Of a stretch of 64,000 bases of DNA, positions 44,233 through 55,034 are shown piece after piece. The notes below the pieces were generated by a model that saw only the letters and a program-made list of their open reading frames with translations, was not told the origin of the DNA and ran no database searches. Origin of the DNA: Diaporthe sp. PMI_573 (lineage: Eukaryota; Ascomycota; Sordariomycetes; Diaporthales; Diaporthaceae); contig JAJTUP010000060.1 in the NCBI GenBank assembly GCA_021399435.1, forward strand, positions 124,001 to 188,000, read 5' to 3'. Position numbers and translations under genes: made by a program. Positions within the stretch are counted from its first letter, which is position 1. Each line of letters starts with the position of its first letter.

Positions 44233-46858
44233 ATGGCGTATTCCCTTGCGGTATCCTACGCCGGACAGGCTCTAATAGATGGCTTCAACTTCATGTCCAT
44301 CCCGGACCCCAATGACGGCTTTGTGGCGTAAGTATCCCAACCTTTTGTGACGACTCCATTTTACTAAACATCCCATCTCTCACGCCAGCTACCAGAATCT
44401 AGCCAGTTCCCTGGCCTACGGCTACGCCTCCGTCAACCCGAGCACCAGCGCCGTCAAGCTCAGCGTCGACAGCACCAACTCGTACGACCCGGACGGCTCC
44501 CTGGGCGGCCGCCCCAGCATCCGGATCGAGAGCAAGCAGGTGGTGAACCAGGGGAGCATTGTCATCGGGGACTTTGCCCATATGCCGGGCTCCATGTGTG
44601 GGACATGGCCAGCGTGTAAGTTCCGTCCCCCAAGACCCGAGAGGCAGGCCGACTCCTGGTTGACACATGATGCCTGAACTTTGCAGTCTGGATGTATGGC
44701 CCGGACTGGCCCTCGGGGGGGGAGATCGACATAATAGAGGGTGCCAACATAGTATACAGCAACCTGATGTCCGCCCACACGTAAGCAGCCTTCCCAATTT
44801 CCTGTTCCCCCTGGCCTCTGGCGAGCGAACAAAACATGTCTGACCGTCGTGGCCGATCCGTGCAGCGGCGAGGTCTGCACACTCCCCAACACGGGGATTT
44901 ACAGCGGGACACAGCAGTTCACAAACTGCGCATACGACGTAAGTAGTGGCGCCATGAACAGCAACCGTTCCGTCCATGTGAACGTGGCGAGAGTGAAGCT
45001 GATCCGGAGGGTGCTGCAGGAGGACATCGGGCTCGTCGAGGGCTGCAACTACTCACCACCAATAAGCGACACCTCCACGTACGGTGACGATTTCAACGCC
45101 GTCGGGGGCGGTGGTAAGTAGCTTCCGGATACTAGTTCCCGCCACACAGTCCCCTTCCTCGGTGCTTTGGTGACTGACTCTGAGTCGCTGCAGTATACGC
45201 CACGGAATGGACCAGCCAGTCCATAAAGATATGGCACTTCCCCAGGAACAAGATCCCCCTGAACATCGTGAACAAACAGCCCGACCCGAGCACCTGGGGC
45301 CGGCCGCAGGCTCTGTTCGGCGACAGCGGCGACCCGGACTCGTGTGACGTCGGCATCAGCTTCTACAACATGAGCATTGTGCTGGACATCGTGAGTCGGA
45401 GCCCGTGACTTCTCCCTCTCTCCTGCAGATCGAACGCGGGATCCAGGCCAAGACACCAGCTAACCGTGACCGAAACAGGACTTCTGCGGCTCATACGCCG
45501 GTGGCGCGCAGTGGGGCAGCACATGCGTCGACTACGCGTCGTCCTGCGAGATTTGGGTCGGCGGCTCTCCGTCGCTATTCCAAAACACGTACTGGGAAGT
45601 GAACTATATCGATGTCTATAGCTCAGGCCCCGTTTCACCAATCAGTCCCACGCCCGGTCTCCCAGCGACGAGCGGCGGACCAGTGCCCACACCGATCGCG
45701 ACACCGCCCGGCTCCGGTCCGATAGATACTGTGGTGCCGCCGCCCTCGGGACCAGGTGGCTCAGTAGTTCCCTCTGGAAACACCTTGCCTTCCAATGGCC
45801 CATTTGGCGGCGTCTCCCCGACTACTCCCGCATCATCCGCGCCCTCACCGACAGACAGCTTGGTCCCTGGAAGAAACCCAGCCTCCATCGGCAGTTTCGC
45901 CCTGCTGGGCTGCTTCGCGTCGACCACCAGGTACAGAACTTTCGTTTTATCCGGTGACAACGGCCTGATGACAGCCGAGGTCTGCGTGGCATTATGCCCG
46001 GGCAGAGTATATGCGGGAGTGCACGAGAGAACATGCTACTGTGCTGATGCCCTAGATGCTGGCACGTCTGCGCTCTCAGACCGCAGCCAATGCAACATAC
46101 CATGCCCTGGAAACCCGGGCCAGTTCTGCGGTGGCAACAATCCTCTTGCGCTCGGGAGACGTGATGCACCGAACAGCTTCCTTCTTACTGTCTACGTCAA
46201 TCTCGTCGGCCCTCCCGCTGTGAACCCGCCGCCAGCGCCGGGTCTGGGCGGCGTCCCCGGCCTGACGCAGACCATCACCACCACGATCACGTACACGGCG
46301 GTCTGTCCTACGAACCCAGCTCTGCTGGTGGCGCAGGAGTACTGTACCACGCTCAAGGACTGCGCTCGATGCGCTAAACCGAGTGTCCCCATGACTGCAA
46401 TAACGCAGACCTGCAACAAGTGCGGCGCAGGTGGGGAATCTGCTGTCACGCTGACTGTACCGGTTGGGGTCGCACCTTGGTGGCAGGAAGGAGGTGATAT
46501 TGGTTGGCAGAAGCCTGGTCCAAAACCAGGTGACGTTGTTCCTCCAGCACCAGGAGGCGGTCCTGGCCAACTGCCTGCTCCAATGCCTCCAATGCCCGGT
46601 GCCCCGGCTGTTGCCCCTGTCGCTCCTGGCGCTCCGGGCGCCCCAGGTGGAGGACCGGCACCAGGTCCAAACGGAAACGGTAATCCTGCCCCGCAGCCCG
46701 GTGCAAAGGTCGGTAACGCGACAGTGCCAGCACCCACGCAAGGGGTTGGACCGACGGGAACGGGCGGGTTCAAGCCTGTGCAGGCGGGTGCGGGCAGAAG
46801 CGGCAAGACGAGTGCGGGCGTATTGGTTGGTGTGGTTCTCGTTGGTTTATTGATTTGA
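44233..46858 (+). CDS. GH16 endo-1,3(4)-beta-glucanase-like protein with WSC domain and GPI-type tail
   Basis: Cell-wall glycoside hydrolase. Exons 44233-44327, 44389-44615, 44687-44780, 44866-44938, 45020-45113, 45194-45390 and 45479-46858 give 719 residues. The GH16 core runs to about residue 300, with the catalytic ExDxxE motif as GGEIDIIEG (Glu120, Asp122, Glu125). Aromatic and core segments include TWPAFWMYGPDWPSG, SDTSTYGDDFNAVGGG and IKIWHFPR. A Pro/Gly/Ser linker leads to a WSC domain (about 397-495; LLGCFAS, TAEVCVALC, GVHERTCYCAD, CPGNPGQFCGG), which in other proteins binds carbohydrate. The tail is Pro/Gly-rich and ends in a small-residue site plus hydrophobic AGVLVGVVLVGLLI, as for a GPI anchor. 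The intron at 44939-45019 (81 nt) has no in-frame stop, so retention would add 27 residues. The N-terminus starts almost at the mature enzyme and lacks a clear signal peptide. Confidence 0.85.
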
Positions 46859-46972
46859 TGAAGTCGGCACTTCCTTCACCGGGTTGTCTATCTGGTCATG
46901 TTCTGCTGGACTCACTTGTTCCCGCTTGTTCCATTTAGGGTTGATGATATCCTGGCCGGGCTGAGATTCGTA

Positions 46973-47953
46973 TCATAGCTCAACGACCTGGGCCGGGCTC
47001 TTACATAATTTGCCCGTGTTTCCTTGCATACAGCCAGCGTTGACCATGAGGCTCGCGTTGTTCGAGCCAGGGCCGAGCATGAGATACTTGAACGCAACGG
47101 CGTTGACACCGTAATATATGACCTTGAGAGCATCGAGCCAGCGGCCGTTGGGGATCAAATCAAAGATTGCCCCACGCGGCGGGCTTGACATGAGCGTCTC
47201 GTAGGCCCTCTGACACTCGTCAAAGTATAGACTTTCCTGACCACGGCCGCAGTGAATATGACCAAAGACATGCAACCTTGGCTTGACCCTCCACAGCTCC
47301 TCCAGCAGTCCCGGACAGCCTAGGCCCAGGTCCCGATGAGAGAGTGGTGGTGTATGGGTGACCAAGATGTCTGTCTCGATGGGTATCCTACCTCTCCATG
47401 GGCTTCTGTCGGCGGGGTACTGAAAGGCAAAGTCGCTGCCTCCGCAGGTAGGGATGTCGGCGGCACCATACACGTTCAATTTCCTCCCGGCGTCGAAGTC
47501 CAAGGTGACGGAGCCGTCCTGCAGGTAATGCAAGCCTCTGAAGTCGACCCTCTTTGCCTCCCGCTTGTCCTGGAGCAGCCTTGTCCTGACATCGCACCAG
47601 CTATCATGATTTCCTGCGATGACAATCTTGTGTCGGTGGGGCAGGGAGGCCAGCCAGTCGACCTGCTTTTGGATGTCGTCGGCCGAGCCAGAGTTGGACA
47701 AGTCTCCGGCGTGGAGCAAAAGATCGCCGTCCGGGACATTGCGCACGATTTGGTCATGGGTGTCAGATAAACAGACGACCCTGATGGGCGGCTTGTCGCT
47801 GGGCGGTCTGAAAGGCTTGCCGCGCAGGAGGAGGATGAGATGGTAGATGCAAGTGATGACGAGCCGCAATGGGGACGAAAGCATGTGGTCCAGGAGGGTG
47901 GGTGCCTCCCATTTGCTGGGCCGGCGGAGGTTCAGCCGACGGAGTAGGCCCAT
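46973..47953 (-). CDS. Calcineurin-like metallophosphoesterase (MPPED-like)
   Basis: Intronless 326-residue protein with the complete two-metal phosphoesterase signature: DxH in CLSDTHD (Asp64, His66), GD in HAGDLS, GNHD in IAGNHDSW, the His in VTHTPPL and GHxH in FGHIHCGRG. This set and the overall length fit the MPPED1/2 (239AB) branch of fungal Ser/Thr-phosphatase-family proteins, whose physiological substrates are unclear. A hydrophobic segment at about 31-44 (LVITCIYHLILLLR) could anchor the N-terminus in a membrane. The gene is tail to tail with the GH16 gene, with only 114 bp between stops, so the 3' UTRs probably overlap. Confidence 0.9.
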   Translation of the reverse strand: MGLLRRLNLRRPSKWEAPTLLDHMLSSPLRLVITCIYHLILLLRGKPFRPPSDKPPIRVVCLSDTHDQIVRNVPDGDLLLHAGDLSNSGSADDIQKQVDWLASLPHRHKIVIAGNHDSWCDVRTRLLQDKREAKRVDFRGLHYLQDGSVTLDFDAGRKLNVYGAADIPTCGGSDFAFQYPADRSPWRGRIPIETDILVTHTPPLSHRDLGLGCPGLLEELWRVKPRLHVFGHIHCGRGQESLYFDECQRAYETLMSSPPRGAIFDLIPNGRWLDALKVIYYGVNAVAFKYLMLGPGSNNASLMVNAGCMQGNTGKLCKSPAQVVEL

Positions 47954-50900
47954 CGTACGGGATGGTGGGCAGCTGTGGTTGTGTTTTGGGTTTCCGTTCG
48001 GAGCAGAGCTCGGGAAGGTGAACGGGGCAGACCTTGTTCAGCCAACCCAGCCTCCAACGCCGAGTGGGCACGAGTGGACACCTGGGGTTGGAGACGACAG
48101 GCAAGCTGGGGCAGGGTGTCAGGGTGAGTGGGCTGGCCGGGTGTCTGCAGCTTGGAGTTGAGGGGAGACTGGGAGATAGGCACGCACAGAGCTCTCCCCA
48201 CCGCTGATTGGCCGCAGGAGCAACACAGCAGAGTGGATTACTGCGTACTGATCGCAGGCTGGCACAGTGTGGCCATGGTGACGATCATACGGTGCAGCTT
48301 GTCTATCCGGATTCCCAAGTCTGGCAAGCAGGCAAGGTGGGTAGGGACGAAAATGAAGGAGCGAGCAAGACTGTGCGAGGTACGGTATGATACGAGCTAT
48401 ACATAGCACAAGGGCCTGAGGCCCACTGGCAGCTGCAGAAAGGCAATTTGGTGTCATGCGAGAGAAATCGGCTGCATTTGCCATGGCATGCCACAGGTCG
48501 CAGGGTCGCAGGATGGTCCGACCCAAGCGGCCTCTCACCATTGGAGGGCCGTGCAGAGCCCAAAACCTTAGACCGATTGACCAAGCCAGGGCTCCCTCGT
48601 CTGGCCAGGTGCATCCGTCTGGTGCGTCTGGTGTGTTGACTGGACCGCATTGCATTGCAGCGCACGGCTCGGACACGGCGAGCAACGTTCAAGGGTCTGC
48701 AGCTCGGCTCCCAACCTGCCAACCCGACGATCGCCACGACGAGCAAGTTATCAATTTCATGTTGTGTACATGGGCTGGCCGCCTTGGAACTGTAGGCTGC
48801 CGTAACCGGCCGTTTTTCGTTCAACATACAACCAACCCCCGTCTGATATCGGGGCCTTGGAATGCTGTGCTACCTGCTGTCGCACTGTGATGTGCGTTAC
48901 ACTGACGCAACTCCTGCCTCGCGGTCCCGCTCGAAATCCGGCACAGGACACAGTGTGGTGCGAGCCTCGTGACTCGGTGATACGCAGGTGCGTCGTGCGT
49001 CGGTGTTGGGCAGTGGAGTGGGACGGCATGGGACGGCATGGGACGGCAGAGGACGGGCAAACAAGGAAGCGAGGCCTACCTCGCCTGCTCGCCTACCAGG
49101 AATTCCATCCAACCTGCAACAACTCTGATGCCGCTCCATGCCCGTTTCTCTCTCTCCCAGCCCCTTCCCACACCCGCCTTCCCGCTCGCACCTGGCAACT
49201 CACCCCCTTGGTACCCTTCACATTAATCGTCTGCCCAGCCAGTCACTCCGTCTGTTGTTGTACTTTCGAGTGCTGCCACTGGCCTGGAGGATCCCCAAGG
49301 TCTCAAGGTCCCTCACCAGCCGGACTTTGACGGCTTCATTCGGCAGCAGCTGTTCTATCATTTCTTCATCCATCACTCATTCATTCTTTTCATTTCCCTC
49401 GCCCACACCATCAGCCCCCCCGGGCCTGTCATCAATCTCTTCGTCTCATCATCATACCAGCACCCTCGCTTCATCATCCCTCACCGTTATATACCCAGCC
49501 CGTGAATGCTTCATCCTGCCATCCTTTTCCCTTGCCCTTGCGGGAATCTCCCACCAAAAAAAAACCCCATCACACATATTCCCATGGTTTTGTCGTCATG
49601 CTCTCGCACGCACGGCAGCCTGGGCACCGGCACTGATGCTCACTTTTCATCCAGTGCACGACCTGTTACGCAACAGCCCGTCTGGGGGACAGGCCTGCAT
49701 CGCTAGTTGCCTTCTTCCGGACACATCTGGTGTCTGTTGCGGTGATGAAATCGAGTTGCCCCCTTTCTCTTTCTCTTTCCCCGTTTCTCCCGTCGAGGTC
49801 CTCTGCTTTCACTCCACGTTACGACCATGCCGTGCTGGTGACGGACGGATGCGTTGACCCTGCATCAAGTTCCCCCCTAACAGCTACCCACTACCCGTGT
49901 CGGGTGCCTGCGCTAGCTGGGTACGCGACCCGTCCCAAACCACTTTCAGCCAAGCTCCCAACCAAGCACCTCACTACCATGCCCAGGTGTACACAGGCGC
50001 CGCGAACGGGGTCTCATTTTCCTTAGTACCCAGGTAAGTGAGAAGGGGGGGTGTCTGTCCTGCGACTCCTGCCCAAGGCTGCAGCAGGGCTTGTCCCTTC
50101 AGCGCAGTGCTGCGCTCTCTGGCTCTGCTCGCCCTTCACCAGGCCACCATGGCAGCACGCACCAGAGCACCCGCCTGGTCCTTCGCTACTGTTACTAACA
50201 GGCCCAGTGGCACCCGCTGCCGGCCAGTCGCCTCCCATTGGCCGTCCGGCCCAGGAACGGCTCTGGGCCACTGGCACTGGCACTGACTGGCCTCCGTGCT
50301 GCTCGCACATCACAGGCAGGTGGGCGAAATGGCGCGCACCTCTTGCCTCTGCCCACTGGTCTGGCTGGTCTGGGGTCCGGCAGTCAAGCACCCACGCACC
50401 GCTGCTTGCTGCTGCACCCGCTCGGCTGCACGCGCAGGCGCTCCCTCACACTCACCCTCTCTTACTCTCACACTCGGTCGGCCGCTCAGGCCTGTCTTTC
50501 TTCCTCTGCGGTCGCCCCCTCTCTTCACTCTCTTCTTCCTCCTCCCAACCTTCCTTACACGTCCTCGACATTCGCACCCTTCCCACGCGAGATCGCCCTC
50601 TCTGTCCCTCGAGTCCGCATGAATCTGCCGCATTCATGGTCTGTTTCGTCTTCTCTCCCTTACCCGCCTCCTTTGAATCTCCTTGTCCCTCGAGGCGCAT
50701 CCTCTCCTCGCCCTAGTGTCGACTTCTCGATTTTGTCTTCGTGATCCCACTGCCCACCCGCTCAACCAAACACTTGGACCAACACCAAGTACAAACAAAC
50801 CCACTCGAATCGAATCCGAACCCAACCCAAGCCAACCAAACCCACGCCAAACGACGACACGCACTGGTCCTCTCAGGGTCTTGTCCGTCTCGTTCGCTTC

Positions 50901-51234
50901 GCGACAACAACACCACCACCGTCTCGCACCCAGCGTCCCTGATTCTCGGGCTTCTTCGATCTGCCTCTTGTCAACCAACAACCGCCTGGTAGTCCTCCCA
51001 GTCGCGTGGGCACTCGAGTCCAGTTGAGTCACCGAAACTGACGACTTCTCTCGACTACGGCTGTCCGATTCCTCCCTTCGATGGTCAACTTCCGTGATCC
51101 TCGTCTACCGTGTCCCCTGTGTCTTCTCTAGGCTCTTCTTTTGAGTCACACTCCGTCATGCCATCCAGAACGCGGAGATAAACAGTCTACCCAAGATACC
51201 CTGACCCTCACGTTTCCCGCGAGGCTCACAGATT
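47954..51234. other. Long pyrimidine-rich region upstream of the Set3-like gene
   Basis: About 3.3 kb without a recognisable protein. From about 49,100 to 51,150 the plus strand is strongly C/T-rich, with blocks such as CTCTCTTACTCTCAC, as in fungal promoters and 5' leaders, so the Set3-like mRNA may have a long 5' UTR with several upstream ATGs. A 10-bp tandem repeat (GGACGGCATG, almost three copies) lies at 49021-49047. The left end contains the phosphoesterase promoter. Frames here are shadows of composition. Confidence 0.5.
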
Positions 51235-53991
51235 ATGACAGAAAATCTCCCGCCGTTGTTGACGGTCGCTCTCGACAAGCCTGAGAAGGCGAAGCCGCAA
51301 GAGGATGAGGGCATAATCAAATGCATCTGCAATTTTGCCCATGATGATGGAAACACAGTCTTCTGTCCGAAGTGCAACACATGGCAACACGTGGACTGCT
51401 ACTATCCCGGCGAGGCCGAAAAAGTCAAGCACGAGGACTTCGATCACACTTGTGCCGACTGCAATCCTCGAATCCTCGACAAACACCAGGCCATGGAGCG
51501 ACAACGGACACGTCTCGGCCTTGAGCCCGACGAAGACAGTCCGCACGACAAGCGGCCAAAGAAGGCCACCGCAAAAGCCCCGAAGAAGAAGATCAAGCCC
51601 AGCGATCTCCAGCTGAATGGACATCCCGTCGGTGTGGACGGCTCCAAGCACGGCAGCCCACAAGACCACCCGCCAGCGAAGAAACCCAAAATTTCGCACA
51701 AGTCTAGCCAATCCGTCAGTTCTCACACGCCGAAGCGAAGTCCTTCCCACAGCGCACCAAGGGCCATCCACAGCCATCCTCTGAGCCCTGCCACCACGCC
51801 ACCCGACCTACCCAACGATTTTGAACTACACCACTACACACAACAGTTCCTTGATCTCTGCACCGAGTCCGATGTCCAGATTGTAGACACGAACACATAC
51901 GCGAACTTGAAGACACAGACGAAGCTATCGGACTGGCTCAAACCAGGCCACGACCACTTCCGCAAAGACACGGGTTGCGACTTCAAAGAAGTGATGCAAA
52001 CAAAAACACCGCCTCCGCTCGACCACCCACTACGGGTGGAGAGCAAAGAGGTCCCGCTGACCCAGGACAGTGTCCTGCACTGGCAGTACCTTATGACACC
52101 ATCCGCTATTGGTAAAGATGTTCCCATGATGGAACTCAACGGAATAGTCGGTTTGCAAAAGGATTACTGCGAAGAACCAGAAAATCAGTGGTCTGACCTC
52201 TGCGCGCCCCTACCTTTCGTGTTCTTCCCCCCTTCGCTTCCGCTCTTTATCGACACGAGGAAAGAGGGATCAAATGCTCGCTACGTCCGTCGATCTTGCA
52301 AGCCCAACGCTTCTATCGACCCGTATCACCTGTCGGATGGCTCGGTGTTCCACTTCTGGCTTGTGAGCGATCGGCCTATAGCTGCCAGTGAGCAGATCAC
52401 TCTGCCATGGGAGTTCAGGTTCCCCGGCATCACCCAAAAGCGGTTTGTTGAGCTGCTTGGGCTCGGCGACGAAGAGACGAACGGACACGTTGCCGCCGAT
52501 ATCGACCCAGCCGACTACATTTTCATCTCAGACTGGATCCGCCGCATTCTATCAGAGTACGGGGGCTGTGCCTGCGACCTCGGCAATGATTGTGCCTTTG
52601 TTCGTTTCCATCGCAATTATCACGAAAAGGTTCAGCCACGCCCCATCCCACAAAAGAGGAAGCGTGCGAAAACCAAGACGCACACCATCTCACCGACAAG
52701 CACTGGACAGGCCACCAACAGCCGGGCCGCCAGCGAGGGTCACCTAGATGAGATGGCAGAGACCGACGTCAACGTTGCAGCGGGCTCTCGCAGTAAGCCT
52801 CCCAGTCGAGATCGAACACCGGCGCGACTCGGCTCGTTTGACAACATTGGCATACTCACCGAACCGACCAACCGAGATAAGAGGAAAGTGCAAATAGCCG
52901 AGACCTTATTCCAGAAGTCAGCACAGGAGCAGCAACAACCACCACGCAAGAAGAAAAAGGCATCTACTGATGCGACCGCCAACCCCACCGCCAACCCGGG
53001 CACAGTGAAGCCAAGAGGTCGAACTGGCATCAGCGAGGTCCCTGACAAGCCTAACGGAGGAGACGAGCCTCGCTACGTCGACGCGGGTACTTCGGGAAGC
53101 AAGCCAGTATCACCAACCAGCGCTACATCACACCATTCGGCCAAGTTCATCAAGCCACATGCGCCATCTGCTCCAGGATCGCGTAAGGGCTCGTCTGAGG
53201 CATCCAGAACCTACAGCGATGCCGCGGTGCAGACCGAGCCGGAGCACGGTCACCGCGTAACGCCACGGCCGAAGCGGAGGGTCATGTCTCTCACGATGAG
53301 GCTCATGGCTCAGAGACGGAGAGATCTTCTTGCGCAACGTCCATCCAGCGCCATGGACCTAGACTCACCAACGACGACCAAGAGCTCTCTCGGATCGCCT
53401 TCGACTGCACACAAACACTGCCCTCTGTCTTCGCCCGCCTCTGCCGCAGATGTCGACGCTCCGATGCCCGATGCCCCTCCCGCGCCTGCCAACGTCGTCA
53501 CCTCCAGCCCTCCTCTTACCAATGGTAACTTGCCCGTTATCAATCCTAAGGAAGCCAAGTCCCCAGAGCTGCGCGTGTCCATGCCCCCTCCTACCGCCTT
53601 CACGAGTCCCACCTCTGCGACATCTGTGACATCCGTTACGACTCCAATATCGACCAACGGGTCCGTCGCGCACTCGCCATTCTCGACAGCCAACCTGCCG
53701 AGTCCTTTCGCACCGCTGGTTACAAATGGGAACACGGCCACACCCAGCCCAATCAAGAAGAAAATGAGCCTGAGTGAATACAAGAATAAAGCCAACAAGG
53801 CAGCTGCGTCAGCGAGGTCGACAACGGATACTACCCATCCACTGAAGACCGCTTCCTCGAACACGGACCCTCTGAAGACTGCGAGCAACGGCGAAAACGG
53901 GACAGGTGATTTAGACCGGGCGACAGCTGATGCAGGGGCAGGGGAGGCGACTGGTAGCATATTAGCGGCCCAGGCTAGCACTGCTCCTTAA
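51235..53991 (+). CDS. Set3-like chromatin protein with PHD finger and SET domain
   Basis: Intronless 918-residue nuclear protein. The PHD finger lies at about 28-80 (IIKCICNFAHDDGNTVFCPK, CNTWQHVDCYY, HTCADC), with the Cys4-His-Cys3 ligand pattern; such fingers read H3K4 methylation in Set3/MLL5 relatives. The SET domain is at about 285-395 (GIVGLQKDY, LPLFIDTRKEGSNARYVRRS, CKPNASI, FHFWLVSDRPIAASEQITL, PWEF). It has RRSCKPN in place of the usual NHSC core, a change shared by Set3-type proteins, which are thought to be poor or inactive methyltransferases and act as scaffolds of a histone deacetylase complex. A short Cys cluster (CACDLGNDC) follows. The C-terminal half is disordered and rich in Ser, Pro and Thr with basic patches (KKKIKP, RKKKKAS). 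The start ATG at 51235 is the first in frame after a long leader. Confidence 0.88.
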   Translation: MTENLPPLLTVALDKPEKAKPQEDEGIIKCICNFAHDDGNTVFCPKCNTWQHVDCYYPGEAEKVKHEDFDHTCADCNPRILDKHQAMERQRTRLGLEPDEDSPHDKRPKKATAKAPKKKIKPSDLQLNGHPVGVDGSKHGSPQDHPPAKKPKISHKSSQSVSSHTPKRSPSHSAPRAIHSHPLSPATTPPDLPNDFELHHYTQQFLDLCTESDVQIVDTNTYANLKTQTKLSDWLKPGHDHFRKDTGCDFKEVMQTKTPPPLDHPLRVESKEVPLTQDSVLHWQYLMTPSAIGKDVPMMELNGIVGLQKDYCEEPENQWSDLCAPLPFVFFPPSLPLFIDTRKEGSNARYVRRSCKPNASIDPYHLSDGSVFHFWLVSDRPIAASEQITLPWEFRFPGITQKRFVELLGLGDEETNGHVAADIDPADYIFISDWIRRILSEYGGCACDLGNDCAFVRFHRNYHEKVQPRPIPQKRKRAKTKTHTISPTSTGQATNSRAASEGHLDEMAETDVNVAAGSRSKPPSRDRTPARLGSFDNIGILTEPTNRDKRKVQIAETLFQKSAQEQQQPPRKKKKASTDATANPTANPGTVKPRGRTGISEVPDKPNGGDEPRYVDAGTSGSKPVSPTSATSHHSAKFIKPHAPSAPGSRKGSSEASRTYSDAAVQTEPEHGHRVTPRPKRRVMSLTMRLMAQRRRDLLAQRPSSAMDLDSPTTTKSSLGSPSTAHKHCPLSSPASAADVDAPMPDAPPAPANVVTSSPPLTNGNLPVINPKEAKSPELRVSMPPPTAFTSPTSATSVTSVTTPISTNGSVAHSPFSTANLPSPFAPLVTNGNTATPSPIKKKMSLSEYKNKANKAAASARSTTDTTHPLKTASSNTDPLKTASNGENGTGDLDRATADAGAGEATGSILAAQASTAP

Positions 53992-55034
53992 GACTTGCTT
54001 CTTTGGTGTCGGCCGCGGTCAGCGATACAACACCTCCATACCATATTTTCTTTTCTCTTTGCGATAGCCAAGGCGTCTGGCTTGACCTGGCTTTTTATAA
54101 TGATTCCACTCTGAGTATCAACCTATCATGATGATATTAGGATCAAAATGGCTTTGGGGAAGGGGGTCGGGTACTTTCTCTGGGTCAAGGTACACTGGCG
54201 TTTTTTGGGGTTGGGATGAAACCCAGGAGACGCGTTCGCGGATGTCTCTACGATCTTTAGCACCCTTTGTACGTTTTATTTTCTTGCCTTTTTCCCTCCC
54301 GGACGGTCTATGGACGACGGACGAATTGAACGAATCGGGCGTGGCTGGAGGGAGCCAGTGGAAAGTTTCTGGGAGAAACTATCAGACCTCCCGGGGGCTC
54401 TATCAGATCTGAACTGAATCAGCTCTGTTGTAACTCTATACTTATGGCGAGACAATGTGATCTCCAAAAAGCATTTCTGCTTTCTCTACACAACAACCTC
54501 CGGTATATCTGCCCAAAAGTGAGATGCTGCTGTTGTAGGAGTACAGCGCAAGGCAGTGACTTGGGAGTGGCAAGACAAATTATCATGACATAAGTATGGA
54601 ATATGGCCTGCCTCTACCCAGGCACGTGTGATCTTCAAGTCCATTGTTCGGTTGCTCTCGGAACAAAAAACAGGGGAAAACAGTAGACGAGGTAAGGCGA
54701 GAAGGGGTGAAGCAGGCTGGACCAACTTTATGTGCACCGAGTTTTTTTTTTTTAGTTTTTTTTAAAGGGAAACTCCAGCTTGATTCGAAACTTCTGCATA
54801 TTCTCGCCTAGTTGTGTGTGTCTTGGGAGGAAGCCACCTGGTATCATGCATAAACGCCCGAAATCCCTTATGTACATTTTGGTTTTTGTATGGGAGATGC
54901 ACTACCCAAAGAAAAAAAGGAAATCCCCAGATATCTCAACCAAAGAAACAAGTAGGAACATAAACAAGAGAAAAGGCATCGCTTCGACAGCCTAGCAATG
55001 CCCCTGATTCTTTCTGTGCCCAGGCCAGTGTTGT
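53992..55034. other. Convergent intergenic region between Set3-like and ALG7 genes
   Basis: About 1.04 kb between two stop codons. It contains T-runs near 54742-54763 and no recognisable gene. Confidence 0.5.

Noticed and set aside
48119..48890. Several overlapping frames of 100-190 codons on both strands
   Set aside because: No domain, mutually overlapping, and located in the promoter region between the phosphoesterase and Set3-like genes.
49138..50744. Ser/Pro/Leu-rich plus-strand frames up to 239 codons
   Set aside because: Amino-acid content follows directly from the C/T-rich leader; nothing suggests a protein family.
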